Shown in pieces: positions 12,580 through 25,753 of a DNA stretch of 64,000 nt; within the stretch, counting starts at the first letter, position 1, and every line of letters begins with the position of its first letter. Below the pieces are notes generated by a model, which saw nothing but the letters and a program-made list of their open reading frames with translations, was not told the DNA's origin and did not search any database. The stretch covers positions 1,705,317 through 1,769,316 of the forward strand of contig NC_021692.1 of NCBI RefSeq assembly GCF_000247815.1. The letters run 5' to 3'. The position numbers were made by a program, and so were the translations under genes. Source of the DNA: Ficedula albicollis. Its lineage: Eukaryota; Chordata; Aves; Passeriformes; Muscicapidae.

Positions 12580-12900
12580 GGTTTTTACCCAGGTTGTTGG
12601 CTTTTCTCAGCTCCAGCCTGGATCTTTCTCAAGCTGGGAATCTTTCTCAGAGACAAAACAAGGAAAGGTAGAAAGAAAACACAGATAGACACCTGGTGTT
12701 GACCACCGAGCCATGTGAGTGCCTCGTGATATTTTGCACAAAGCATGTTTTCAAAGAGGTGTTGCCTTCTCTGACCAATGAGTCTTTTCCACTTTGTTTT
12801 TTGTGATGTCCCTTATATAAATGCCATGGCTTTTCAATAAATCATCTCTTCTTGCTGTTTGGAAGAGGAGTGGTGTTGCTGTATTCTTTTGCCATTTCCT
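12580..12900 (+). mobile_element. LTR-like segment with TATA box and AATAAA
   Basis: TATATAA at 12,814-12,820 is followed 15 bp later by AATAAA at 12,836-12,841, the compact U3-R arrangement of many avian retroviral LTRs. A CCAAT (GACCAATGAG) lies about 45 bp upstream of the TATA. The ends and target duplication could not be defined. It could instead be a coincidental promoter-like sequence. Confidence 0.4.
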
Positions 12901-13093
12901 AGCCCCACAGTGACAGGCAGGTACCTCACACCAATCTGCTGCCAGTCACCAGCATCCCCGTCGGCCTCCTGCACCCTCTGGGAGGTGAGGACAGGTCACA
13001 GCATCCACCTTTCTGCAGCCACTGGTGGCTTAATGGTGCCTGAATAACCACTCAGATGGATGCTGCAGCTGTTGAGCTGGGCTGTCCCAAAAC

Positions 13094-13400
13094 AGAATCA
13101 GAGAATCATGGAAGCATAAAGTTTGGAAAGATCTTGGGGTCCAAACATTAACTGACCAGGTTAATGCCAGGTCCATCACTGAGCCATGGCCCTAAGTGTC
13201 ACCTCCAGGGATGGTGACACCAGCACGGCCCTGGGCAGCTGTGCCAGTGCCTGACAGCCCTTTCAGTGAAGGAATTTTCACTGATATCCAACCTAAATCT
13301 CCCCTGGCACAACTTGAGGACATTTCCTCTTGTCCTGTCACTTGTTATCCAGGAGAAGAAACCGACATCCAGCTGGAGACATCCCCCTGTCAGGAACTTG
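13094..13400 (-). mobile_element. CR1 LINE 3' fragment (antisense, degraded)
   Basis: Starts with AATCAGAGAATCATGGAAGC and runs through CCAGGGATGGTGACACCAGC and ATCCAACCTAAATCTCCCCT, typical antisense CR1 3' sequence with many substitutions, so an older copy. Confidence 0.75.
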
Positions 13401-13468
13401 CAGAGAAAGATGGTGCCCTGGAAGGATTTTGTGAGATGTCAGGTGAAAATCAGGCTGCAAAGGCACTT

Positions 13469-13957
13469 GTCACACTGAGTAACACCGGGTGTCACACTGG
13501 GTGCCACACTGTGTAACAGGGGGTGTCACACTGTGTATAGTCAACCTGTGCGACACTGGGTGTCACATTGGGTATCACTGGGTGTCACACTGTGTAACAT
13601 TTGGTGTCACACTGTGTAACACTGGGTGTAGTGCTGGGTACCACACTATGTCACACTGGGTGTCACACTCTGTCACACTGGGTGTCGCAGTGTGACACTG
13701 GGTGCTACACTAACACTGGGAGTCAACCTGTGCGACACTGGGTGTCACACTGTGTAACACTGGGTACCACACTGTGTAACACTGGGTGTCACACTGGGTG
13801 TCACTCTGTGTCACACTGGCTGCCACACTGTATAACACTGGGTACCACACTGTGTCACACTGGGTGTCACACTGGGTGTCACACTGGGTGTCACTGGGTG
13901 CCACACTCTGTATCACTGGGTGCCACACTCTGTATCACTGGGTGTCACACTGTCACA
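13469..13957. repeat. Minisatellite based on CACACTGGGTGT (array 1)
   Basis: Imperfect tandem array of 12-18 bp units with variants such as CACACTGTGTAACACTGGGT. The right part (from about 13,768) is included in the 1,092-bp duplication described next. Confidence 0.9.
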
Positions 13958-15799
13958 CGTGGGTCCCCTGCTGTCCCAGGGGATGAGTTATTCCTATGAT
14001 GCATGCTTGCACAGAGCAGGTGTGAGGAACAAACACAGGTATGTGGTTTAAGAGCCAGGATTTCACGCTCCAGCCCTTGCTGGCTGTCTCCTGTCACTGA
14101 TGAACATCTCTGCTGGCTCATGGGACGAGAGGAGATAGATGAGTGCTGAGCAGCCCTGGGCAATGCTGGGAAAGCTTGTCCCATCCCTCTCTCTCTTGTT
14201 CCCTGTTAAGGATGTCAAGGCTTGTCATTATTCGACATCTATTGGTTAATTTGGCTGATTGTTCCCCATTCTTTAACATATCCGTTATTTATTTATTCTC
14301 TGGTGTAACAAGCAGTTGTAGATTGATCACTCTGGCATGTAAATGAGCTGCTCTAGTGCTTGTCACTGAAATTTGTAGATTGGAGGAGTTTGCAATCAAA
14401 CACAGCCAGAATCTAAATTACAGCATTTTAGGCAATAATAGCAGGGAGAAGACAGGAAGGATGTGCCATAAATAAGGTGGTATCAGAGCAGGGTGCCCCG
14501 AGCTGTGCTGACAACACGCCAGGAGCCCCAGGGTGAGCAGCAGGAGTCCCTGCCCTGCAGAGCTGGGCTGGCCTGGCAGGGCTGGCTCCTTCCCCAGGGA
14601 AAAGGCCAAACAGAGGAAGCAAAAGACTTTTGGGAATGGTGTGGCCTGGCTGAAAACCAAGGGCTGCTCACATGGGTCTCTGAAGTGCCCAGCACAGAGT
14701 CAGTAAGCTGGGTACCACACTATGTCACACTGGGTGTCACACGGTGAAACATTTGGTGTCACACTGTGTAACACTGGGTGTCACACTGTATAACACTGGG
14801 TGTAGTGCTGGGTACCACACTATGTCACACTGGGTGTCACACGGTGAAACATTTGGTGTCACACTGTGTAACACTGGGTGTCACACTGGGTGTCACTCTG
14901 TGTCACACTGGCTGCCACACTGTATAACACTGGGTACCACACTGTGTCACACTGGGTGTCACACTGGGTGTCACACTGGGTGTCACTGGGTGCCACACTC
15001 TGTATCACTGGGTGCCACACTCTGTATCACTGGGTGTCACACTGTCACACGTGGGTCCCCTGCTGTCCCAGGGGATGAGTTATTCCTATGATGCATGCTT
15101 GCACAGAGCAGGTGTGAGGAACAAACACAGGTATGTGGTTTAAGAGCCAGGATTTCACGCTCCAGCCCTTGCTGGCTGTCTCCTGTCACTGATGAACATC
15201 TCTGCTGGCTCATGGGACGAGAGGAGATAGATGAGTGCTGAGCAGCCCTGGGCAATGCTGGGAAAGCTTGTCCCATCCCTCTCTCTCTTGTTCCCTGTTA
15301 AGGATGTCAAGGCTTGTCATTATTCGACATCTATTGGTTAATTTGGCTGATTGTTCCCCATTCTTTAACATATCCGTTATTTATTTATTCTCTGGTGTAA
15401 CAAGCAGTTGCAGATTGATCACTCTGGCATGTAAATGAGCTGCTCTAGTGCTTGTCACTGAAATTTGTAGATTGGAGGAGTTTGCAATCAAACACAGCCA
15501 GAATCTAAATTACAGCATTTTAGGCAATAATAGCAGGGAGAAGACAGGAAGGATGTGCCATAAATAAGGTGGTATCAGAGCAGGGTGCCCCGAGCTGTGC
15601 TGACAACACGCCAGGAGCCCCAGGGTGAGCAGCAGGAGTCCCTGCCCTGCAGAGCTGGGCTGGCCTGGCAGGGCTGGCTCCTTCCCCAGGGAAAAGGCCA
15701 AACAGAGGAAGCAAAAGACTTTTGGGAATGGTGTGGCCTGGCTGAAAACCAAGGGCTGCTCACATGGGTCTCTGAAGAGCCCAGCACAGGGTCAGTAAG
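13768..15799. repeat. Recent tandem duplication, 1,092-bp period
   Basis: Positions about 13,768-14,707 recur at about 14,860-15,799, offset 1,092 bp. By eye I find only three substitutions, including GTTGTAGATTG/GTTGCAGATTG and GAAGTGCCC/GAAGAGCCC. Each copy contains minisatellite followed by about 740 bp of single-copy sequence. It is either a very young duplication mediated by the minisatellite or two haplotypes assembled in series. Confidence 0.92.
14708..15049. repeat. Minisatellite based on CACACTGGGTGT (array 2)
   Basis: Second array of the same family, with an internal larger repeat (GGTACCACACTATGTCACAC occurs twice, at about 14,710 and 14,814). Confidence 0.9.
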
Positions 15800-17527
15800 T
15801 AAGGGAGCCTCAGGACTCTTGTATAGGATACTGATTTGATGGCCACCAATGGATCATGTCTGGCATCTTCCCACCTCCATCAAAAGTCAATGGATGCATC
15901 CAGGATGAGACTCTGTCCATCCCAAGGTCAGTAAGGGATCAAAGCTCCCAGGCCTTCCTGCAGGCAGTGGGCATGGCTGGGGTGGGATCAGGGAGCCAAG
16001 CTAGACCTTTGCAACATCAGGGGAGAGGAGCCTGTCCCTTCCATGCCAGGGCATACCTGGAAGTCCTGCCAGAGAGGCGTGGTGTCCAGCAGGCTGCAGA
16101 AAGGACCTCAGGGATCCCCAGCCCAGCTCTCTGCTCATGGCAGGACTATTCCAGCATTAGATCAGGATCTGGCTTTGCCTACCTGATTCTGGAAACCCCC
16201 CAAGGACAGAGATCCCTATGGCTCCAGTGACCTGTCTTAGTGCTGGACCACACTCAGGTGAAGAAATGTTTCCTGATGTCCATCCCAAATCTCTGAAGGT
16301 CCCCTGTGTGCTCACCATCCCTAGTTACATCATTTGGCATCACTGAGATGTGTCTGGCTCTGTTTCCTTGCAATTATTCCCAAACAGCAGAGATCAGCTC
16401 CCACCTCACCCCCTTCCCCTGGCTGACAGTGAGGTAGCCTGGCTGCTGTTGATCATAAGGATGAACAATTTCCCCTGAATTGGCCACATTCCCCCCAGTG
16501 CAGCAGTTCAGCTCATCTATGCTTTGTTCACACTCAGCCTGGTGCCCACTGATTCCCACCCCAACCCTTTCCCTACTTCAGCAATGAGTCCTGAGCCTGT
16601 TCACCCCTTAAGGAGAGTCCTTGGTATCTCCTAAATATCCCTAAAGTTTAAAAATATCTTGAAGTGCCATTCTTAAAGACAATAACAACAACAACAACAA
16701 AAAAATCCCAATTATTGTCCTTCCTTTTCCTCTTGGCTTTATGCTACAGGTTCAGGGGATGAGGCTCTGAGAGGCATCCTGGTCATGGTGGGGCTCCCTT
16801 CAAAACCCATGGGATGGCCATACTGGAGGGCAGGCACAGGGGGCCCCTCTCTGGGCTGTGGGCTTTGGTGCTCAGTTCTGGTTCTGTGGGGTTTGGACTC
16901 TTTGGGGCCATTAGGTCCTGGTGAGACCATCAGGAATCTCTCCATGCAGGGATGTGCTCATCCCAGTGGATTGGGAACCATCAGGCACTAGTTTGCAGCA
17001 CAGCTGTGCTCCCCCACTGGACTGGGATGACCTGCACTGATCCTCTCTGCACCCTGTGCTCAGACAGATCTGAAAGCTACTGGAGCATCATGCCCCTTGC
17101 CAGCCTTATCTCCATGCTGTGACCTGCTTTCCCTGACATCAGGCCTTGAAAATGCAGTGGAAGTTTCCTGCAGGTGAGTGTCAGTGTTAACTGGGTCATG
17201 GCAGCTGGAGGTCTGTGCTGGCTGCAGCCAATTACACCTCATTTCTGTTCAAACTCACTTTCCACAGGGGCTTTTCTGGGAACTCAGCTCCCCTCTACCT
17301 GACCTTGGCTGCTGGATCAATGTGAACTCCCAGGCTCATTTGTCTCCTCTGGCCCATTTGGGGGGTGGCTGATTGCTGCTCCTGAGGCTCTGATTGCCCA
17401 TGGCCAGCAGAGCCCCAGCGTGTGCCTCAGGCTGCACCAGCCAGCCCAGCTCAGCTTTGCCAAGGAACATCCCACGGTGCTGAGCACAGCTGGGATGGAT
17501 GTTTCCAAGGCATTCAGCCTCCCCGTT
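15800..17527. other. Intergenic, no gene; short (AAC)n near 16,680
   Basis: Mixed sequence with degraded repeat-like pieces near 16,250-16,330 (possibly old CR1) and a short AACAACAAC tract. No coding gene recognised. Confidence 0.45.
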
Positions 17528-18522
<995 letters not shown>

Positions 18523-18579
18523 AGACACCTGTCCTTCAAACCAGGACACCGTTCCTGTGCTCTGAAAGACGCACACCTC

Positions 18580-18670
18580 AATGGAGGGAGTGTCTGCTGA
18601 TGGCAGGGGGTTGGAATGACATGGTCTTTAAGGCTGCTTCCAATCTGACCCACTCTGGGATTTGATGACC
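18580..18670 (+). mobile_element. CR1 LINE 3' tail, short (sense)
   Basis: GGTTGGAATGACATGGTCTT then TAAGGCTGCTTCCAATCTGA and CTCTGGGATTTGATGA is a diverged CR1 3' end. Confidence 0.6.
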
Positions 18671-19330
18671 CCGCTCTGATGAACACAGACCTTCAGCAGC
18701 TCTGACTTTGGTGGCTCTCTATCTCTGTTCCTCATGCAGAGAGCAGCACTACCTGTATCCTCAGTCCTGGGGTGCTCCACATGCTTCCCGCATCCTCTGA
18801 GGCACTTCCAACATCCTGCCTCCATGGACACACCCCAACCTCTGTGCTTCTGCCATGAGCCCACCCTCCACTGCTTCCCACAAGGACACAGCCCCTCCCC
18901 AGCTTGGACAGGCACTTCCACTCGCATCAGCCACCCAGGATTCACCCCCATCCAAGTCATCTTTGGACCCATGTCCTTGCTGCCAACTCAGAAGCAAATC
19001 AATCAACACCTCAGAGGCCACTCCACACTCGTGTTGGGCAATTGTGTGGCAGCCCCAGCACTGACTCCTTGGCCTGGAGTTATTCTTCACCTGGACTTTT
19101 AATTTCAGAGCTGCAATGAGGGATGGGAAGAATCACAGCTTCTAATTAATTACTGACTTCCCTGTAATTGATGCAATTTACTGCCAGTGTGCCTGGTTTA
19201 TTGCACTGTGGGGAAGGTCACTCTTAACACTGGTTTTCCAAACGCTCCAGTGAGGGGGCCAAAGTCCTGAAACAGCTCCACACTCCAGATCCTGAGGGAA
19301 GTTTACACTGGAATGTCACTGATGTCGGAG
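18671..19330. other. Intergenic; AT-rich unique block at 19.1-19.2 kb
   Basis: No repeat or gene recognised. The stretch around 19,140-19,200 (TTCTAATTAATTACTGACTT) is repeat-free and could be regulatory, but no conservation data are available. Confidence 0.4.
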
Positions 19331-19339
19331 GCAGGAATG

Positions 19340-19600
19340 CCACGACACCCCACACTGGGGTCATGCAGTACCAGCCCAGGTTTACTGATGTTCACCCCCT
19401 TTTATAGAGGCTTCAAATAGAGGCTTTTATATCCCCTTTAATAGGGGCTCCCAATTTCCTGTACCTACAAACGTGATTGGCCAAGGGTCTGAGCTCCGCC
19501 CAGCTCACTGCCCAATGATGTGGGGGTGCATTCCTGGCTCAAAGGGATTGGCTGGGGGCCCTTGTCTGGGTTTGAATTCAGCCAATCACGTTAATTCCTG
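19340..19600 (-). mobile_element. LTR-like promoter segment on minus strand
   Basis: Read on the minus strand there are several CCAAT boxes (TTGGCCAATCACG, and others at about 19,545 and 19,580 as ATTGG/CCAATC), followed by TATAAAAGCC near 19,410-19,430. This U3-like order suggests an LTR, and the sequence runs toward a C gap at 19,695. Ends are undefined, so it could also be a host promoter. Confidence 0.4.
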
Positions 19601-19692
19601 GGCAGTTGATTATTTCTATTATCCAACGGCTGGGCTGGTCAGTCGGGGTGTGCCAAGCCAAGCTCTCTGTGCAGCTGCAGACAGCTGTGGCT

Positions 19693-19694
<2 letters not shown>

Positions 19695-19766
<72 letters not shown>
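19695..19766. other. Pure C run, 72 bp: assembly gap
   Basis: Sits between CAGCTGTGGCTGG and GTGGCTGCCACAGCAGG. No base other than C. Confidence 0.8.
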
Positions 19767-19767
<1 letters not shown>

Positions 19768-19889
19768 TGGCTGCCACAGCAGGGAGTGGCTATAATTCTA
19801 TAGATAATCCTATATATAATCCTAGATATTATCCTATTTATGTCAGCAGAGTGGGCAGCCACAGAGTATCCTGGAATGGCTGCCTCTGG

Positions 19890-20125
19890 ACAGCAGGTCC
19901 TGCTCCTCTGGGTATTGGGAAGGAACTGTGCCCTGTGAGGGTGGGCACAGGGTGCTCAGAGAAGCTGTGGCTGCCCCTGGATCCCTGGCAGTGCCCAAGG
20001 CCAGGCTGGATGGGGCTTGGAACAACCTGGGGTAGTGGAAGGTGACCCTGCTCATGGGACTGGATGAGCTTTAAGGTCCTTCCAACCCAAACCAGTCTGG
20101 GATTCTGTGATTCCATGATCTGATC
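19890..20125 (+). mobile_element. CR1 LINE 3' fragment (sense)
   Basis: Contains the sense CR1 tail: GGCTGCCCCTGGATCCCTGG, GGAACAACCTGGGGTAGTGG, TTTAAGGTCCTTCCAACCCA and CTGGGATTCTGTGATTCC. Confidence 0.85.
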
Positions 20126-22884
20126 TGGTGGACATAGAGGTCCCAGCATGAGGCCAAGCACAAGGTGATGCACCCCTCCAGCTGGGCTTTATGAGGGATT
20201 TCACAAAAAGAGTGCATTTCTATTTCCAGGTCAGATTCATCCTATATTGCAACGATTTTGATTGCATTAGCCTTCATGAGGAGGATTCAGAGCTGGGCAG
20301 TGGGATCTCTAAGGCGCTCTAATCCTTCCAGTAATGCCTGAATTTTTTTCAATTTAATTTATCTGGAGAAGTCAAATGAAGCTTCTCATTTGCCACAATG
20401 ATACAAGGAGATCACAGTTTATGCCTCCCATTCTCAGTCCTGAGCTGGATGGATTCCCAAAAATCACATATTATTGGGATGTGTGTCTCTTCTCAAGTGT
20501 CTCCTACTCTGCTCTGATGCAGCATCCCCTGGGTAGAGCCATATCCTTGCACTTGGAGCTGGATGTGCCTCGCCAGGGCTTAAGAGGGGATTTACAGAGC
20601 CTTTCAAATTATTCCCTCACCAATTAACGACCAGGTTTCAGGTTTGGAGCATGCACTTAAATAAACTGCAGAAGTGCATTTCATTAATCTTAATTAAGGA
20701 TTTGAATACTTGGGAGCCTCTGCTCAGGCCCTGTGATTGATGGCAGCTCTGTCACCCTTGTTGGCTTCCCTGCCTCTACATGGGGACAGGGACAAGGACC
20801 TGTCCCTCTGCCTGCTGCCTCCAGATTTTCAGCCTGGCCACCACTCTGGAAGGTTTGAAGTGCTTGATCAGAATGTGAATGAGTGACAATTCTTGTTCTA
20901 GACAGGACAACTCCCCTGAATTTAAACTCTGCGTGTTTGGGTGTGCAGCCACTGCAGCAGAGTGTGCCAATAGCCAGGGCTGGCAGAAAACAGGCTTTGC
21001 AGAGCACTGGGGGGAAGAACTGGGCAAAGTGGGCAAGAAATTGCACTTCAGGCAGTGCAAAGCACCATCCACATCCCTGCAGGGCTTGAACGGCTCAATT
21101 TAGAGACCAGAGAATGTGATAAAAGCTCGTTTGCACATCCACAAAGGTGCATGAAGAGACAATGGCAGGAGGGGGAGCTCAAACACCACCCTGGGGCTAC
21201 CCCGAGACTCCCCAGAGGAGAACCATCAAATGTCCAGAAGTCATGGGCGGCACAGACTGAGGTTCCTCCCGAGGAACAACCTCCCTGTCCATGGCCCCTT
21301 CCAGAGCTGTCCCAGCTGAGCCCTCTGTTCCAGTGTGGAGCTGTGAAAATCACCACTGGAAGAAGCTCCCCAGGTCACCTTTTGGACCAAGCACGTTTCT
21401 GCCCTTTGAGACAGGTGTGAGACCCAACATGGGATGTGGGGGAAGGGCATTTTTCTTACTTATTTTGGATAAATTGGGTGTCTGAGCCCTGCTGCTGGAG
21501 GGATCAACGTTGCACATACCTCTGTGTGTGTGTGTTTATATTCTCCCCATTACACCTGCACCCTGCTCAGCCACAGGAGCAGCAGGATGAGGCTGTTTGG
21601 TGCTGCTGATGTCCATGTGGGTGCTGCTGGTGCCTGTCTGTGGGCTGTGAGGCCAGGCAGGTGTCCAGGTGTACACAGGTATTGAGCTGTGCATGCAGTA
21701 CAGGTGTGTGCTGTGCACATCTTCAGCCTCACTGCTGACAGACCAGGGCACAGGCAGCTGCAGCAGCCTCCCATCCTCAGCTGCTGGATCCAGCATAATG
21801 TGCTCCCACTAACTAAAAACACTCAACCCAACAGCTTAGTGAACAGGAGATTGGGAACCAGCAAAGGAACTCCCACCCTTGTCCCTGCTGCAGACCCTGA
21901 AGTGCTGCATCTCTGGGTGTACAGGCAGGGAGAGGAAAAAGGAGTCTGTTTAGAGAGAAGAGCAAGAAGCTGTGCCCATGGTGTTGCTCTTCCTGCTGCT
22001 CCTCTGGGACGGCCCCAGCTCGGAGCGTGGCACGCAAAGCCTCTCTCAGCATCTCAGTCACTCTGTGCTCGGAGCTGGAGCTGAGACACTGCTGCCTGCA
22101 GATCTGCTGCAGTTTGCACTGAGACCTGCCTCCTCCACAGCAAAATCCCTGTTCCCTCTCGGGCCATTCCCTTCTCCCAGACAAGAATTAGGAAGGGATG
22201 CTCCCTTGCTTTCAGGAACTCTGATAGAAATGTATTTGTTAAAACTCCACTTCCCTGAGTGATGACATTAAGCATAATACTCGGTTCCTGCCTAAAAGAG
22301 GTATATTTTTTCCCATCTGGTGAAGGAAGAACCTCAAAAACATTATTAAAAGGCTACTGCCAGTTTAGGCATCAAAAGCTGGGAGTGGCAATCCAAAATC
22401 AATAATGGTTTTTAATTCAGACCTGATCTGAAGCTGGAATAGGTTTGGGGCAGAGCACATTTACCAGCACCCCCAAGGTGATGCTGAGAAGCGTTTCTAA
22501 ATTTCTGGGAGACTTAGGGACACTGGACTATGGATGTCATGTAGGGTGGCAGCATTTCCCTGGTGGCCCTGGGGTCCAGAAGTGTCCTGAACAGCAGCTG
22601 TGACCTTCTGTCAGCCCTGTCCTCTGGCTGGCTGGGGATGGGGCCCCTTCCCTCCTGCTGTGCCTCAGGGCTGTGGCTTTGACAGCCTGGCCCCTGGGCT
22701 CTGCTGCAGCTCCTCAGCCTTTATTAAATATCACACTTTGCTTCAGATGCTGATTAATTTCTAATCAAGCCTCTTTGCCAGTGGCCATCTTCAATCCTCC
22801 AGGGCTGCACTGCTGAGGATCCTCTGTCTCTGGCACCTCTGAGGTGACATTGCTGCTGTGCCCGTGTGCCTCAGCCATTCTCTC
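20126..22884. other. Intergenic, mostly repeat-free, no gene seen
   Basis: AT-rich repeat-free blocks at about 20,210-20,400, 20,600-20,720, 22,270-22,450 and 22,720-22,800 (for example CTGATTAATTTCTAATCAAG) look like candidate conserved non-coding DNA. Short (TG)n near 21,530. No coding gene found. Confidence 0.4.
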
Positions 22885-23130
22885 AGAAGGTCACAGAGTC
22901 CCAGGCTGGTTGGGGCTGGAGGCAAACTTAAAGTTCATCCCATTCCACCCCTGCCATGGCAGGGACACCTTCCACTGTCCCAGGTTCCTCCAAGCCCTGT
23001 CCAGCCTGGCCTTGGACATATCCAGGGATCCAGGGGCAGCCACAGCTTCTCTGGGCACCCTTTGCCAGGGCCTCACCACCCTCACAGGGAAGAATTCCTT
23101 CCCAATATTTAATCTAAATTTACCCTCCTG
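22885..23130 (-). mobile_element. CR1 LINE 3' fragment (antisense)
   Basis: Begins GTCACAGAGTCCCAGGCTGG, then CCTGCCATGGCAGGGACACC, CCAGGGATCCAGGGGCAGCC and ends near TTCCCAATATTTAATC. Confidence 0.83.
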
Positions 23131-23559
23131 CTGCTTTCTCATCCAGCTCTACAGGGTCTCTGCAGGGTGGGAGCAGGTGGGAGCCAAGACTGTGACATCC
23201 AAGGGGAAGCTGGCCAGGCTGCAGGGAAGCACCCTGAGGTGCCTGCCTTAACCAGACACCTTCCTTTTCATTACTGCTCATGACATGTTTGCACTTCCCT
23301 GTGCTCTCAGGTGGCCCTGCAGTGTGCACCCCCCCAGAACCCTGCAGGAAGGCTGCAGTCCTAAATGCTCCTTCATGGGATCATCATGGATCAGGCTGTT
23401 CAGTCTGGTGAAGTGAAGGGAGAGCTCAGAGCCCCTTCCTGTGCCTAAAGGAGCTCCCAGAGTCCTTCTTACTCCTCACCTTTCTGAGGCAAATAATCCA
23501 AATCCATTAAACCATTCTTTCAAAAAGGAACTTTCCAAGGCTGGTAATTATAGTTATCG

Positions 23560-23600
23560 CCAGTCTTCCCACTGCCAGAGGGCAGGGATGGATGGAATAG

Positions 23601-23646
<46 letters not shown>

Positions 23647-23820
23647 CCCTGGCACAGGGTGCCCAGAGCAGCTGTGGCTGCCCCTGGATCCCTGGATGTG
23701 CCCAAGGCCAGGCTGGACAGGGCTGGGAGCAGCCTGGGCTGGTGGAAGGTGTCCCTGCCATGGCAGGAATGGGACTGGCTGAGCTTTAAGCCCAAACCAG
23801 TCTGGGATTCTGTGATCCTT
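23560..23820 (+). mobile_element. CR1 LINE 3' fragment (sense), interrupted by gap
   Basis: Left arm CCACTGCCAGAGGGCAGGGA and right arm CCCTGGCACAGGG to TCTGGGATTCTGTGATCC match the CR1 copy at 28.44-28.69 kb. The 35 bp expected between the arms is replaced by a C run, so this copy shows directly that the run stands for ordinary sequence. Confidence 0.85.
23601..23645. other. Pure C run, 45 bp: gap inside CR1
   Basis: Lies inside a CR1 copy whose intact relative at 28.4 kb has about 35 bp of non-C-rich sequence at this place. Confidence 0.92.
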
Positions 23821-24229
23821 GCAAATCCAAACTCTTCCCCCCAGTGTCCTGGAAGCAGGCTCTGGGAGGAGGAGCTGTTGCTGCCTGATGGTGCTCAGGG
23901 GGTGTGTTTGGATCAGATTGAGGACAGATAAATCATCTACATGCAAGGAGCTTTCCGTGTGCACAGCTGGCTCACCTGACAGATTTGGGAATCAGGGAGC
24001 CGGGGAGGCTTGTTATACCTGAGATTAGAGAAGGGTCTGACAATGCTCACTCTGCCACCAGCAGTGAAGGATCCCTGTGAGTGAGCAGGGAAAGGCACTG
24101 CTGGGACCTGCTCTCCTTGCAGAGCCCAGAACCCGGCAGCACCGATGGGCCAGGGAGGAGCTGGAGGATGAGGACGGTGTGTGTGACACCCAGCCCTCCC
24201 TGGATGGGCTGTGCTGGCCATGCTGGTTG

Positions 24230-24907
24230 GTGATGTAATCTATGTTATAAAATAATCCGTGCTAGCTTGTAATTAACGTGAAATAAATCATGTTTGTAGA
24301 AATAAAGAAAATAATAACGAAACTTCCGAACATAAAGGTGCAGAGGGAGGAGCAGGGATTGCTTCATTGCAACACTGCAGCTGCCAACAAAAGCTGAAGA
24401 ACCTAAATTAGCAAATTAATAGAAGTGGCTCCGGTGGAGATGGCCCTTTCAGAAACTGTGCAGGAAACACCCAAGCGATGAACACCCAACAAATATCGAT
24501 GATTTAAGATAACCGGAATCATCAGGGAAAACGACATCTCGATGCTTGGTTTCCCTTAGCCAAAATCTGCATTCACCAAAATTCATCGCTTCCCAGAAAT
24601 GTTTTTTCCCAGCCCAACGCGGATGAAGAAAACTCCATGAATATGCGAAACTACGAAAAGAAAGGAGGACCTCGGTCTCCAGGCTAGGAAAAACTATAAA
24701 ACCAGGACTGACCGAGGCGGCTGAGCGAACGCTGGGGGATCCGATGCGGTGGAGACGGGATCAGAGCGTGTTCACCCGGCGATCCCGGGCTCGGCGCTGT
24801 CCTTTGCCACTGCGGCTCTCGAGGGCCGTATTCGGGTCGCAAAATAAACACCGCTCATTTCAATCATATCTAATTCGGCTTGGTCTCTTCGCTATTTATA
24901 ACAGTGA
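24230..24907 (+). mobile_element. Solo LTR, 670 bp, with 4-bp target duplication
   Basis: The element spans 24,234-24,903, starts TGTAATC and ends TATAACA (TG...CA termini), and is flanked by GTGA at 24,230-24,233 and 24,904-24,907. TATAAA lies at 24,695-24,700 and AATAAA at 24,843-24,848, giving a clear U3-R-U5 layout with a CpG-rich R region. No internal retroviral genes are adjacent, so it is a solo LTR. A 4-bp duplication suggests a gamma-like (class I) family; family name unknown. Confidence 0.8.
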
Positions 24908-25753
24908 CATGCACGGCAGGGCTGCGTCCCCTCTCTGTGCCTCTCCCAGACCTCGGGAGGTGCTGCTTGCACCCAGCCCTGCGCAGAGCTCCTGCGACAG
25001 GGAGCAGAGCCGGCTCCGGCTGGGCGGAGGAGCCGGAAATAGCCTTTTGTTAACCATTTTTAGCAGTCCGTTTGGAGGTGCGTTTTGCCAGCAGAAACTC
25101 CAGCGCGCCGGCTGTTTGTCCCTCTGAGGGGGAGGCTGCTATTAGTGCAAAATGGACCAGCGCGGATGCAGCTCCCCGGCAGCTGCGAGCTGGGACGAGC
25201 CGTGAAAATGCCATTATTATTAATTCGTGATCACATTCAGGGGAAGAACACCTGCAATTGTGGCAAATTTGGCTGCTTTAGTCACTTGATGCAAGGGGAA
25301 AGGAGATTTGTGAGTGCAGATCCAGGCTTGGGATGGCATCCCAGAGTGGGATGGCACTGGTTTGACTGGGACCCCGGCAGGGATGGGTTCACATCCCACG
25401 CTTTGCAGTCACTGTGCACAGAGGCGGAGCCAGGTAGACAGGACATGGATGCTCACAGAGCATCTCAGATCATCTGCTCCAGCCTTCACAGCCTCATTTC
25501 ATGGACTACACCACATAAAAAAGGGTTCCATAAGGTTATATAACACCCCAGTGCTCCCCATCCAGCCCCCATCCTGTGGAGGCTGCACAGAGATTCCCAC
25601 TCCACAGATCTGGATGGATCCTGGTCCTGTGCTGACCCCAATCCCTTGTCCCTTGACTAAGGGACTAGAGCAGGGCACAGCAGGAAGGCTGCACGTGTGT
25701 GGTGGGAGCAGGAGGTGTGGGAGGAGCTGTAGCACCCAGACACACAAACACTC
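24908..25753. other. Intergenic, partly CpG-rich, no gene seen
   Basis: Moderately CpG-rich to about 25,200, then repeat-free AT-rich sequence near 25,200-25,290 (CCATTATTATTAATTCGTGA). No coding evidence. Confidence 0.4.

Noticed and set aside
13489..13999. Cys/His/Thr-rich frames in the CACTGGGTGT arrays as metallothionein-like proteins
   Set aside because: Composition follows directly from the minisatellite unit; duplicated copies are the same artefact.
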